Below, piece after piece: positions 34,974-47,228 of a stretch of 64,000 nucleotides of DNA. The position numbers and the translations under genes were made by a program. Below the pieces are notes generated by a model, which did no database searches, had not been told where the DNA came from, and was given only the letters and a program-made list of their open reading frames with translations. Source of the stretch: Arctopsyche grandis (lineage: Eukaryota > Arthropoda > Insecta > Trichoptera > Hydropsychidae); NCBI RefSeq assembly GCF_051622035.1, contig NC_135364.1:12641501-12705500 (forward strand), read 5' to 3'. Within the stretch, counting starts at the first letter, position 1, and every line of letters starts with the position of its first letter.

Positions 34974-36770
34974 CCGATCGCCATCTAAATTGACGCCAAC
35001 GCCAACGCGTGAACGACGACGAGTGAAAGGGGTGGTCGGTCCTCGCGATCTGTCGCTTTTTCCGCGACGAAAACTAGAGACGTGTGTATATTTGAAGCGA
35101 GGCCGACCGCAGTGTGAACGAGAGAGAACGCCGTCATACGGCGATTGGTATGTGTTTGTCGTTGCATTCAATATTTTCAATTATTTGCATAAAAAAAGAG
35201 ACTAATGTTAAAAATCAAATCTAATCTAATAATATATATATGTATTATTATCATTTTATAATCGTGCGCGTCCGACGTAGAGAGATCTTATTTCTGTCGT
35301 TTCTTTGTTTGTATATTCGAGAGTGAGTGAGCGAGAGAATGTGTGCGAGAAAGAGAGAGAGATATCTATATATATATATGAATAGGAGGCGCTACGTTGC
35401 GCCCGAGAACAGAAAAATCCTTTTTATTATATTCTGTGGAAAATAATTGTATTTGACAATATAATTTTGATTGTAAATATTATAAATATATATGTATACA
35501 TATTATATAGAGTGGATAGACTACAAATATTGGGTCTTAAAGTTTATAGAGATGTGTAATTGTACAACTGTGATGTTCCAAGTCGATGTCGACGCGACCG
35601 GACCACCCCACGACTTCCTTCGGCCAAAAGGTGAAGCGCTCTCGCGGCCCTTTCGGGGCGCGTTCGCGATCATGCTCGTCCGAAAGTTTGACGGATTCCG
35701 TGCCGATACGATGAGCGACTGTTCGATCGCATCATCATTATTTTAAAAACTTCAATTTTGCACGAAGCTGTATTGTGAGCGTGCAGCGAACGCGCCCTTG
35801 CACCGAACGAACGCGTCTTGAAAATTGAGACGCCATTTTGAATATAGGTTTTCAGTACATTTCGTTCGTTCGGCACGAAAGCTCCTTCGGAAATTAAATA
35901 TAAAGCTCGATTCGAACCCGCCAATTTTCGACCGGCCGGTCGGCGAGCTTTACGCCGTTTTGTTTTGTTTTTTTTTTTGTACTTCGCACAACCCCGAGGT
36001 TGTACGCTAGTCTATACGGCGTTATACGCGTTATTGTCGAGAGCTTTACACCGAAACCCCACAAATCCAAAGGAAGTCGTTTATTTTATTATATCATAGA
36101 TTAATGTATTGTTTTTGATCTAATTTTTATATTTATATTATTGCAAAACGAACCTAAAAACCTCACGACCGCCGTCCTTCGACGTTGTGAGCCCAAAAAA
36201 ATAAATAATTATAAATATATTAACCCTGGGGTTTATGTTAGTTTTGGGGTAGTTCGCGTTTCGCGCAGACATCGCAGTGCATTTACGCGTTGCGTGCGTG
36301 TGTTTGTTTGTATGCGTGGGGATGTTATGTGGTCGTTTGCGTGACGTATGTGAGAAATTGATGTTTGTAGTGGGGGCGGGGCTTTGCCCTCTCGAGGGCT
36401 ATTTACGCCGGCGAAAGCGATCCCAAATGTAATATTATGCGTGCCGCTCATTAAGAGTCGCATCTTTGCCGTTTCGATGAAGTATGATCGCATTCGCTCG
36501 CGTGACGGCCGCACTATGTCCGCCTCTGTAAATTGTAAAATTAATGTAAACGTTTGCCGAGGTGTGGGTCTCCGCCCGATGTATGATGAGATGGTGTAGA
36601 GAATGGTCGAGGTAGGGCGCAGGACGACGGCGAAGGGCACAGCCCCGCCCGTCGTCCTGCGCCCCCCCCTCGCAGTGCACGCCCGCCGGCCGAAAAGGCC
36701 GCGTTTTTAGATCGCAAACAGTACAAATTTGTATTTCTAATTTTAAAATCTTGACATTTTTAGTCGATCG
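34974..36770 (+). other. Probable long 3' UTR of the PNRC-like gene
   Basis: About 1.7 kb that is richer in GC and CpG than the surroundings and free of the interspersed repeats seen elsewhere. Open frames here are short and have no recognisable domain. It contains TGTAAATA-type Pumilio-like words (near 35474), several AATAAA-like signals (for example 36199) and a strong hairpin at 36615-36664. The simplest reading is an extended 3' UTR or a noncoding transcript of the upstream gene; the sequence alone does not prove transcription. Confidence 0.4.
36615..36664. other. Perfect 16-bp GC-rich hairpin
   Basis: Left arm 36615-36630 (gggcgcaggacgacgg) and right arm 36649-36664 are exact reverse complements, with an 18-base loop that can partly pair. 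Neither arm matches any repeat in the window. It lies inside the presumed 3' UTR of the PNRC-like gene and could be an RNA structural element or a small-RNA precursor. Confidence 0.6.
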
Positions 36771-38590
36771 TATGTATGTCGCCGGGGGGCTACGCCCCTC
36801 CCCAACGAGATTTATATATTGTAAATTTTATTGTGATGCACAGCCAACGAGACCAATAAGTAAAGAAAAAATACTAAATGTAAATTAAGTGAGCCCTGTT
36901 GGCGCTGCAGTTTTGTGTTGCATTTTACTTTGTTAAAAAATCTATGACGCGCCTTACATGGCCGTCCAAAATGAAAACATTTTTCTTCTTTTATGTATTT
37001 TAAAAATGGAAAGACGACCGCGACCATTTCTGCGATTCGATTCGTCCCTTCCATTTCAATTTCACATTTCGATTCAAATTCCAAATCTGCTAAATTCAAA
37101 TTTTATTTCATATATACAATTTATATAATATATTTAATTTCTGTTTAGACTTTTAAATCGAACGCTTCTATGTTATTGTGTAAAATGATCTCAGTTGTAT
37201 GTTTTCCGACAATTATTTTTATCCGAATTCACATTTCCTCAATGCAGCATCAGCGCGTGTATTAAAAGTTGCGCTGATGTCTTAAGAAAAAAAATTATTG
37301 AATTAATCAAGAAAAAAGTATGAAGTCTATAATCTCAATACATGTAATTGGGGAAGATCTGAATTTTATAAATACTGTGATGTTCGAAAATAAGAAATTT
37401 ATTAATATTTTACACGAAACAAAGTTTAAATATTGTATGTTATTTTTAAGGCATATAATGTTAAGTGATCAAAATTTGTAAAAAAAAAAAACCAAACAAA
37501 CAAATGGACACTTGAAGCACAGACAGCCCCGAAGCTCGAAGCAGACGATATCCAACCAAATCGTTCCAATCATATCGAAGTTTCTTCCCTCAGTACAATT
37601 GTCCCTCGTACACGATTATAATATTCCTCACGAAATGTTCCTGTACCTTAAGTCTGAAATAGACGATCGTCCATATATCCCAACAACCTTATCCCATCCC
37701 TAATTCCCGTCCTTCCCGGGCTCTTATCAGAGCCCCCAATTAAATTGCAATCGGTAATTGACATATCATCATCAAGAAATTGAACAATGCAACAGGGTCA
37801 TCAGTGCTGCGCCACATCGCCGAAGATCTCCATTAAAATATCAAAGAAAATTTGCAAGACTTTCTAGATCAAAACATGGAAAGTCGCATATCAGAGGAAA
37901 AAACGACCACAGACTTGGATGAAACAAAGTCAAATGTTCTTTCTTTATGTAAGTGATTTATTATGAATTAAAATTATCATTGAGTAGGGCTGTCAAGTAA
38001 ATTATGCATACAAACTTTTCCACTAGATAAGCAAAATTAAAAGTAAAATGTAATTACGTAAACTAACTACTTATCGAGTATTTTTCATAATGAAAACGAG
38101 ATTTCAATTGGTCGACGAGTTTTGTTATGAATTTCTGATATGTATGCGAATACTATTAGAAAGATTCAAACGAATAGAACATCTCGGCCCAAAATTCTTA
38201 AGTGATATAACAAGAATCACGCATTTTTTTTCAAGGTTTATATTAGATTCACTTCGTCCAAAGTTCATACTGTAAAGTAAACTGAAATTATAGATGTAGA
38301 TGAAAATGACAACCTTGTAAATAAGCTAACTGAAAATAGAATTAAAAAAAAACTGCTAGTATAAATAATCGTCGGAATTGACGGACTGCGTTCCCTAACC
38401 GATAGAAAACGCTTCGTTTAATCTTACCTTAAGTATTTTAAAGCAGAACAAAATAATATATTTATATGTATTCAAATTTAGCGAACAATACGAATTATTA
38501 CGTGGAAAACTAACCCACCCTTTCATAAACAGATCGATATTTTCATCTACATATCCTGATATGTACACACGGATGGTATACAAATTTAAA
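36771..38590. other. Intergenic DNA, no supported gene
   Basis: AT-rich, apart from a moderately GC-rich patch at 37500-37800 that has no open frame with a recognisable domain and could be an old retrotransposon fragment. Nothing else recognised. Confidence 0.4.
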
Positions 38591-38607
38591 TATGTATGCA
38601 TGTGCAT

Positions 38608-39276
38608 GGGCGCCTGCAGGGGGGGAGCAAGGGGGGCACTTGCCCCTCCCTGGATTGATTGAAAATAGTCAAATATTTAGTTGTATGAGCTACATACATC
38701 TTCCAGAATTCCAACTGCAAGTTCAAAACCTGCTCAGTGTAGTAAAACTTTACCGAGGTGATATTCCGATAACTATTTCAGGGATATTTTTGAGAAAACA
38801 GTACAACTCGCACAGAAAGTGGATATTGAACTGATTATCCCAAGACAGTGTGGAAGACAAAAGCATCGAAGTAATCCGGGAACCATAAGTGTTGAAGAGT
38901 ACTTCAGACAAACAGTTTACATTCCATACTTAGATTATCTAATTAACTCAATGGAGAGTCGATTTTGTGAAGCCAACAGTGCACAGCGTTGCTACATCCT
39001 TCGAAATTGTGCAAACTGAATCGTCAACAGTTTAAGGATATAATGTCTACTATTAATCAGATATACCACATTGATAATTTTGAAACTGAAGCCTTGAGTT
39101 GGTTTGATTTTTGGAAAACGCGAGAATACAAAAGTAGCCCAGATTTCATCGACTTGTTACCTTTTACAAAGTTTTATCCGAGTGTCAGGTATGCCTTACT
39201 AGTTTTTACGTTACGTTCACCATACAAATACGCTACAGTAAATTAAAACTACGTTGAAAATTTTCTGCGGGCGCCC
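38608..39276 (+). mobile_element. hAT transposon, internally deleted, with transposase remnant
   Basis: Ends GGGCGCCTGCAGG and CTGCGGGCGCCC, flanked by ATGTGCAT (38600-38607) and ATGTGCAC (39277-39284), 7/8. The interior encodes pieces in shifting plus frames: VDIELIIPRQCGRQKHR, EEYFRQTVYIPYLDYLINSM, LNRQQFKDIMSTINQIYHID. These match the hAT transposases of the zinc-finger MYM1 / 52-kDa repressor (THAP0-like) type. Both the N-terminal zinc finger region and the C-terminal dimerisation motif are missing. Confidence 0.8.
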
Positions 39277-39284
39277 ATGTGCAC

Positions 39285-40020
39285 GTGTGCTATTTACATG
39301 CATATTTATGCCTTGGTAGTTAAATCGTCCGAATCGATATTGTAGGTATATCATAAATCCTTCATTTCATCTACAAATAAATGCGCGACGTACATTGATT
39401 TACATATGTTATTGGTATTCCTTTGGGAAATACAAAGTTTTCCATTCCATTGTCCAAAATTGGAGATGTATTATTCATTTGGTGAATATAGCGCAGCACG
39501 GGTTACATATTTGTTTGTTTGGCGTAACCCACATGCGCCGTGCCTGAAAACGTTGCGTAGGCACCCCACGTAGTCAAATAAAACGATTCGACTTTCTCTG
39601 AATAACAAAGCGACGTTGCCACATCTTTTGTTTACGTGCGCTTTGGATGTACATATACATAACCAACATTCGGTTGAGTGATGGTATGAATTCATAAAAA
39701 AAATCAAACACCGAAAATATCTTGTTTACAAAGTCATTTGGAAACTTGACTTGAATCCAGAATTGTGCCATTTATGTACATACATACATACATTGTAATT
39801 TGTTATGCAAGCTATAAAATATACATATGTATGAATGTTTATTATCTGTTTGCGAATTTGACTTTCTTTATAATTTTCGTAGTACATACGTATAAGTTCA
39901 GTTACTTTTTACAACTTGATTTTAATGCCTTTTGCAATTTGATTGCTAAATATGGTTTAATAACATAGTTAATAAATATCACTAGGCGAACTTCTAAATG
40001 AAAGCGTCAAATAAAAAACT
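39285..40020. other. AT-rich intergenic DNA
   Basis: Contains CATACATACATA simple repeats near 39777-39795. No gene or element recognised. Confidence 0.45.
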
Positions 40021-40044
40021 ACGAACTGGATAAACGTCAGGCAC

Positions 40045-40235
40045 TTTTCAGAAATTCGAATTTCAAACGCGTCTTACATGATATTTTTGCACCATCGTAA
40101 TGGAGGAGGATCCATTTACTTATATTGATGACCAAAATGAGCAATATGGCAAAGTATGAAAACGATCGGATAAGAGGCAAACTTTTTCCTGATTTGTAAT
40201 CGTAAGTGAAACGTAAAGGAGGTATATAAAAAAAG
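40045..40235 (-). repeat. Interspersed repeat K, copy 1
   Basis: Inverse orientation of the sequence at 45418-45545 and 53728-53850. Shared words are CTTATCCGATCGTTTTCATA, TTTGCCATATTGCTCATTTT and GTGTAAGACGCGTTTG. Family unknown. Confidence 0.7.
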
Positions 40236-40305
40236 GACAGTTTTTTACAATTGACGACTATCCATTTCATTTTCTCAATCCTTTTTTTCAATATTCATTG
40301 ATAGA

Positions 40306-40579
40306 TAGGGCTGCCAGGCGTCCCGGTATTCCGTGTTTGTCCCGGTTTCAAGCCTCTCGTCTCGGCATCCGAAGGAACTTTTCGGGACAGTCAAAAATCC
40401 CGGTTTTATATTATACTCATTGTTCAGAGATACCGAGTTCTCGCAGTTACTAAGTTGAAAAAAATAATATCAAAATACGTGCAATAGTGTAGCCATCAAC
40501 GGTCACTTTAAAACGTGGGGGGTGGGGGGGATACAATTAAAATGTCCCGGTTTGGATATCAATAAAGCTGGCAGCCCTA
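40306..40579. mobile_element. hAT MITE (TAGGGCTGCCA type)
   Basis: 274 bp, ends TAGGGCTGCCAGGCGTCCCG and, inverted, TAGGGCTGCCAGCTTTATTG. Flanking 8 bases are TTGATAGA and TTGCTAGA (7/8). The interior repeats CCCGGTTT words and has a poly-G run. Distantly similar in its ends to the 30967-33020 hAT. Confidence 0.82.
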
Positions 40580-41179
40580 TTGCTAGAAAGCTTCTCCAGT
40601 CCTTTTCCAGTAGTCTTGCACACTTTTCATAGTCAGCACACAATCTTAATTGGGAATCATTGGAAATAGTAACTAAAGTTAAGTCTAAGAAATCTTTTTC
40701 AAGGACTACATTGACAATAAATCAATGTAAGACATTTATTTAATGATCGTACTAAATGTTTCAATATAAAATTTAATTCAATTCAAATATTTTGATCTGA
40801 ATAATTTAATTAAACTAAATTATCCTCTTGTACCCTTCGATGTTTTTATTTTTGCCATGATAAATCTTATAAAGGTGATTTTTTTATCACATACATGTCA
40901 TCTGATGAAGATTTCTAAAGATATGGTATAGAAGCTATCCAATGAAGATGTGATCATGTATTCCATAATTTTCTGAAGTATATATGTATATTTGATTGCA
41001 TTCCTACAAATTAGATTTTATAATAAATATGTATAGTAAATCCACATTGCATTCTTGTCAGATTTACAACAAACTTTACACAAGTGTTTGTGCAAAAACA
41101 CCAAACAGTGGCTGGCTTTTTTATATAAAAACGAAGGACTTGCAACCGTTTTACGGTTTGTTTTGTGTGACTCATAGAC

Positions 41180-41480
41180 CGTAAACGTCAAACGCAAGGA
41201 CAAATTCAAGGAGGGTGGTGGTGCTTTGGCAAAATCGTAAAAGCGCGTATGCGAACTGACGTGACCATTTTATGAGAGGGGGGAGTAGGAGTTACATACG
41301 TATTTAGAGCCAACATAAAACCGGTACTACTATGTTGGTGGGGAAGTGAGATAGAGCGAGTTTGCTTGAGTGAGATAAAAGGAGACAGGTGTGTATGTTT
41401 GTGAACGGCGGCGAGTCGATTTCTCGCAACTGCGCAGTGGCGAAAAGCGACGTTGCCGCTCTTCCAGTCACGTACAACAG
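41180..41480. other. GC-richer unexplained block
   Basis: A 300-base island with more GC and CpG than its surroundings, including G-rich runs (41270-41290) and GAGTGAGATA-type repeats. No supported gene lies next to it and no repeat family match was seen. It could be a promoter of an unseen transcript. Confidence 0.25.
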
Positions 41481-41883
41481 ACAGGGGGACTAAACTGTCG
41501 AACTGTTACGATAATAATCCAATTTTATTGTTGGTTTTCAAATGTGTCAATTGCATGATTTTGACTTGGCAGTGTGAAGAAAAACACACAATTTTTCATT
41601 GGTAAATAAATATTCTGATCAGCCATGCAAGCCCATAAGTGTATACTCTTCCTCTCTTATTTTACTATCAGAAGGAAAATTCAAAAGCAGAGGGCTTCAG
41701 CTAAATTAAAAATATTCCTGAGGTGACTTGATCGTAAGAAACAATATATTCACTTTTAAATTTCGAGGTGCCTGGAATTATTCTTTGAATCAATTGCCAA
41801 GATATTCTGATTAATAACTTATTATATACATATAAAGTTAATAATAGGAATTAAATTTTTAGATGATCATAAATTAATTAATA

Positions 41884-41992
41884 ACATGAATTTAATCTAA
41901 CAAAATAATTAAATAGATGAATTTAATCTAAAAAATTAATAAAATATATGAATTTAATCTAAAAAATTAATTAAATAGATGAATTTAAATAT
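41884..41992. repeat. AT-rich minisatellite, about 31-bp unit
   Basis: Three to four tandem copies of an ATGAATTTAATCTAA-containing unit. Confidence 0.8.
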
Positions 41993-41999
41993 ATAAAGC

Positions 42000-42935
42000 C
42001 TTCAGCGAAAATGATATCTCCTACAAAAATATTGGCAAATTAGTCAAATATTGTCTTTGTTTACCTGAAACACATTCATCTGCTTGAAGTACTTTTTGTG
42101 GTCCAGTGATAAAACGCAATATTGACTGTTGAAACTTAAAAATGTTTGCTAATCGATAAGAATAGTTTTAGCCAGTTCTGTGTAGGATTTTATAAGAGCA
42201 TTAATTCTTTGTTAGTTTTTAATAATGGAAGAATTTAGAAAAAAAAATTTTTTTGATAAAATGTCCTGGTTTTCAATTTGAAAAAATGGTCACCTTATCA
42301 TAACTAGACTTAGGTTACACCGAGATTACACTTAAACATGGTTTCCGCTATTCGTTCTATTGTCAATCTCTTGAAAATTACATGTTTTACTAGCTTTTTT
42401 GCCATCTTGCAAATACTGAATACTAATGAATTTTCCAAGAAAAAACCAAAAATAAAAGCTTTTAAAAAGAAACCGCGTATAACCACCCTTAAATCATCGT
42501 AGGTCAATAGAAATCAAGAACCATGTCAGCCTACTGCTTAAAATAACTTAAATAAGACATAAGTAAATAAACGTCGCCACGAGAATAAAAGTTTTTCTGT
42601 TTTGTCCATGAATGTCACTAACTCGCTCTCACTGTAGCTGCAACATGTGATTGGTAATGTCAGTTGGTCATGTCGGATATGGTTTTCAACCCCAGAATAG
42701 TGCATGTATTAAACGATTAAGTTGGCATGCTTGAATATATGTTAAGTTGGTACACTGCGTAACGCCGCGACTAAACAACGGTTCGTTTGATGCATTGAGG
42801 AAATAAACATAATAAAATCTCATTGAACTACCGCGTGTTCCTTCATAAATTCAATTCTACATATGTATGTAGAATTTCAAAATTTATTTCGAAATAATAA
42901 CTCAAAAACAATATGCAGAAACCCTCTAGTGCTAT
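42000..42935. other. Intergenic DNA with part-repeat
   Basis: 42030-42290 is related to 33318-33770 (see there). The rest is AT-rich with no gene. Confidence 0.4.
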
Positions 42936-42942
42936 TGGTTCA

Positions 42943-43125
42943 GTGATTATTCCGCAACAAGCGATATCGCGTAAGTCACTAAAATCTCGATCACGGAAGA
43001 TCTGGCACCCAAAAATTCCATCAATCGAAAGCTACACACGCGTACTAACAATAACTAGAGTGCCAGATGTTTCGTGATCGAGATTTTAGTGACTTGCGCG
43101 AGATCGCTTTTTGCGGAATAATCCG
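42943..43125. mobile_element. Palindromic MITE E, complete copy
   Basis: Left GTGATTATTCCGCAACAAGC plus AAGTCACTAAAATCTCGATC; the right half is its inverse ending TTGCGGAATAATCC. The centre carries ATCTGGCACCC / GTGCCAGATGTT. A one-arm fragment is at 21620-21705. Confidence 0.75.
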
Positions 43126-43129
43126 TTTA

Positions 43130-45415
43130 GCAGTGATAATTAAAATTATTTAGCTCATTTTTTCTTAAAATTATTAGTTTCTATTTTGTTATGAATGTAT
43201 GTAAAAAATATTGAATTCAAGGGATTTATAGATTTTATAGGAGAAAAATTTCATTATTATAAAGTTCAATTGTGTGAATCCTTCTTTATATTTAAAATTA
43301 AAGTTGTGAATTTCTAGATACGAATTTTAAGTGGGTGTGTATATTTTAAAAGAAAATTATAAATAAACCGTTGGATATTGTGATGAATCCTTGAATAGGA
43401 ATGCTCTGGGTCTGGGTTTAGAATAGAAATTCGCTTGCATCACAGTATCTCTGAAATAGGACATTGAATAATCGATTTTGTTGCACTTTCTACTCTTAAA
43501 ATTTTCATAATAATCTGGAAAATATTATGAAAAATAAACTATTGCAACTTTTGTTACAATTGATCTAACTTTTATATATATTTATATTTATAATACATTT
43601 ATATTTTCTGAACTGAATGAACTACAAACTGACAATCTGATGTAATGTTATGTCCTGTTTACGGAACGACTTCAAATTTTGGCAGGTATTCTGTCAAAAT
43701 ATTCGATACTGATTAAAAATTATAATACTACATACACATTTTTTTTTATGTATGTAGAACAAATTGAGTAAACTAAACAGACGTCATAATTAGACAGGTG
43801 TTGAGTATTGTAAATAAAACAAATATTTACTTGATACACTGAATATTGTTGTAAACTACGGAATATTTTAAATTAAAAAAATCGTAGTATTGAACATGGC
43901 GTGTAAAAAAATGTTTAGATTTATTTTAAAAACGTGACTAATGATACCGCATTTTCCAGGATGTTGAATAGCCACCATATCAACAGTCTAAAATCCACAT
44001 ACGTGAACTGCGCAGTTATATTTTCGTATAAAAAAAATCGCAATTTATACATTTAATCATATTTGTGGAGACGAATATTGATTTATGAAAGATTACAAGA
44101 CAAATCTAAGGATGAACTCCTGAAATCTATCATTTCCATATTGTCATGTAATTGTTACAGTTTATGCCAGTCATTTAATCTCCAAGTCGCAATGTAAGAG
44201 TTGCATTATAAATACGTATATCGTACGATTCACGTATCTGGTTTTTTCGATTCGTTATCTAATATTTGCGAAATCTTACTTCGAATGTTGACGACGAGAT
44301 CGCAAGTATTTCGAAAGTCGAACATTCGGGTTTTTTCCAGCTTCAAGTAGGTGCTCAGACACACATAATTCAACGAAGCTATCGGTTGAACCGACAAAAA
44401 ATCAGCAGAACACCACTAGTCTCATATACATATGTATTTCAAATTAATAAAAAGTGATCTAACTGCCGTTACCAGTTGGTTCAAATATGATGCACTACTT
44501 TTTCTGTCTCTACATATTCAACAGTTGAAATCATCTGCTCATACCCACCATAGAAGTCTTGTAGATGCTACAAAATGTTTTTACTTTAAATAGAATTGAA
44601 CTAAAATAGTATACTTACAATTAGCAGAATTGAACTGTGGCTTGTTGCTCTGGTTAGTACTACATACGTTTCGTTACCAGTTTTTATTCGATTGCGGCAT
44701 ATAACTAGAACGGACAGTAAAATCTGGGACTGTAATGTTCAAACTTATTCTTTATTTATTATTCATTATTATTTATTATTCAAATTATACGTTATACTTT
44801 AATATATTCAGCAGATACGCGTGAGTAAAAGTAAAAATGTATTGTAAACTCTCAAGGATATAAAGTGTCGATGTCTCGGCAGGTTTCTCATTTCAAATTC
44901 AGTGTTTGAAAATTGTTGATCGCTTATGGTACCTTTACTGATTTCCGCGTCGATGATTATATTATAATTTTTGCTAGAACGGAAAGGCATGAATATCTCC
45001 ACGAATTTGTAAAAGTATGAATCACGCATAATTCGTCATTGAATTTACGTACGTTCTAGATAAGATGATATTTATAAAAAATACTGTCATTTTGTTTCAA
45101 TTTTTTGTCATTTTTTTCTTATTTTTTGTCATTTTGTTTCAATTTTATAATGATATATGTATAAACTGGAGAATATCAATAAAAAAATTGGCCTTTTTGA
45201 TGTTTGTCTACCGTGTGAAATTGTAACAACATTCAATGACAATGCTACATGTGTTTATATCTTAATAATTATTTAGTGTATGTGGTCCTAGTATCATATT
45301 ATAATTACCTTATTTTTTATATATTATTTCACGAGAAAAATACATTTTTATTTTATTAGTAATTACTAAGCTCTTCTTAGTTCAAAAACGATTTGGTCGT
45401 GTGACGAAGTTTGGA
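43130..45415. other. AT-rich intergenic DNA
   Basis: 2.3 kb in which I see no gene, no inverted-repeat element and only minor simple repeats (TTTTTGTCATTTTGTTTC near 45085-45140). Confidence 0.45.
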
Positions 45416-45417
45416 AT

Positions 45418-45545
45418 CTTATCCGATCGTTTTCATACTTTGCCATTTTGGTCATCAATATGAGTGGAAGTGTCATCCGCCATTATGATGGTAAAAAAAA
45501 TATCGTATTAGATACGTTTGAAAATACTTTAGTATTTCTCCCTGA
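45418..45545 (+). repeat. Interspersed repeat K, copy 2
   Basis: Matches 53728-53850 and the inverse of 40045-40235. An ORF starting within it (45448-45756) is a by-product; the downstream part shows no domain. Confidence 0.65.
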
Positions 45546-45759
45546 CGTTTATCGAGCGTTTTTTAGCCTCTTAAGAGAATCAAATTGTAACACGCTCGCT
45601 CCTGTCGATGATGCAGACAACAGGATGCATAAAAAATGCATTTACTGTGCTTCTCAAGTCCAGGTGCATCGCCTTCGATGCAGGTGTAGGATGAAAAGAA
45701 TGCAGGTAGTTGAGGCTACCTATTTCTTAAATCGGGTTTCAAAATTCTGTCAGTGAACA

Positions 45760-47228
45760 CATGAGAACCAGCTGTTTATATTCAGGTATAATATAGATAT
45801 ATAATATGTTCATACATACATATGTATACATTTGTACCTGAATACAAACCTAACATCCTGTTTATAAATTTTGGTCATGTGTATATGGAATTTTTGATTT
45901 TATCATTACGTTTTTATCTTTCGAATAATAGGCGGAATCAAATGAGAATGCTTCTGGTTGATTCTTCAATTATAAGAAAACTTTTTAAAATTTATAAAAA
46001 ATAAAATATTTACACACCTTTTACAAGCTTTATTTAACTTGATATCAAGCATTAAATTGAAATAATATCAAAAAATATCTATTTTTTCTTGTATTTTATA
46101 AAAAAATACACGTTTTAATACATACATATACATATAGAGGAAACAGTCGTCGACCACTAATTTTTTTTAAAGTTAAATAAATAAAACTTTAAAAAAAATT
46201 AGAACCCTGTGACAATACTGAGTATCTTTTGCGCCCTTAATAGTGCTCCTGTTTAGCATATTCATACATGCACTATCAATTGGTATTAATGTACATATTT
46301 TTTAATTCAAGTGGCCAACGACTATCGCATAGCCACAGCAGTGTTGTGGCATATCTGAAATCATTTGATTGTATACATACGGTATTATAGTTATACATTT
46401 GATATTGCGAATTAGTTTATACTCGCATCTAAATAAAACTAATCATGAAAATGTGAAAATTTTTTTACATACAAATATGTATTTGGAAACCTTTGAAAAG
46501 GCAACTAAGGGTTGTTACTGTACATATTTTCATACTAATTATTTTGGTAAACAATTTATACTGGCTAACATATGCACATACATATACTACATATAGTCAT
46601 AGTACGGCGTAACTCTTTAATGTAAAAATATTTAACGTAATTATTGATCAAATTATTTTCAAATTTCTCATTGGTTTTATGCTTATTTACTAAAATTCTC
46701 ACTTGTTAACTAATTAAAATTTCACAAAATGTGGAGTATATATACATAAGTACATACATATGTATGTACATATGTAGTATGGAAATTGCGAGTAATTTTT
46801 ATATGACAAACACTAGCCTTTACAATTGAGTTGCTATACTTAAGTTTTATAAGCATTTCAAAATTAAAATGTGTAATTAGCATAAAAATAATAATTTTAT
46901 ACTACAGGACACTTGCGGTGAATTTATCTCAGATCTTAACAATTACGTACTTAAATTCGTAATATTTCACTATTTTAGCACTATAAAGTACATAATATAT
47001 AATATACAAAATCAGTTGGAAAAGCTTCAGTACTCAAATAAAATAAGAAGCGTATACTAATTATTTCAAAAGCATAAAATATATGACATCAAAATATGGC
47101 ATGTGGGAAATAAGATTTACATGTTGTATCAGTCATATTACATCACATATCTATATATTAGTGATATATTAATTCATTTGTAAAACCGTGCAAGCGTTCG
47201 ATACTAAAGTTTGAAGATGCTGATATAG
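45760..47228. other. AT-rich DNA downstream of the MADF-BESS gene
   Basis: Contains TACATACATATGTATG repeats (45800-45830, 46740-46775) and a small foldback at 46158-46204. No gene. Confidence 0.5.

Noticed and set aside
37512-37703. ORF in a GC-richer patch
   Set aside because: No domain, short, and in-frame stops around it; left as unassigned intergenic DNA.
41018-41209. Overlapping ORFs on both strands near 41.0-41.2 kb
   Set aside because: Mutual shadows without a domain or splice-supported extension.
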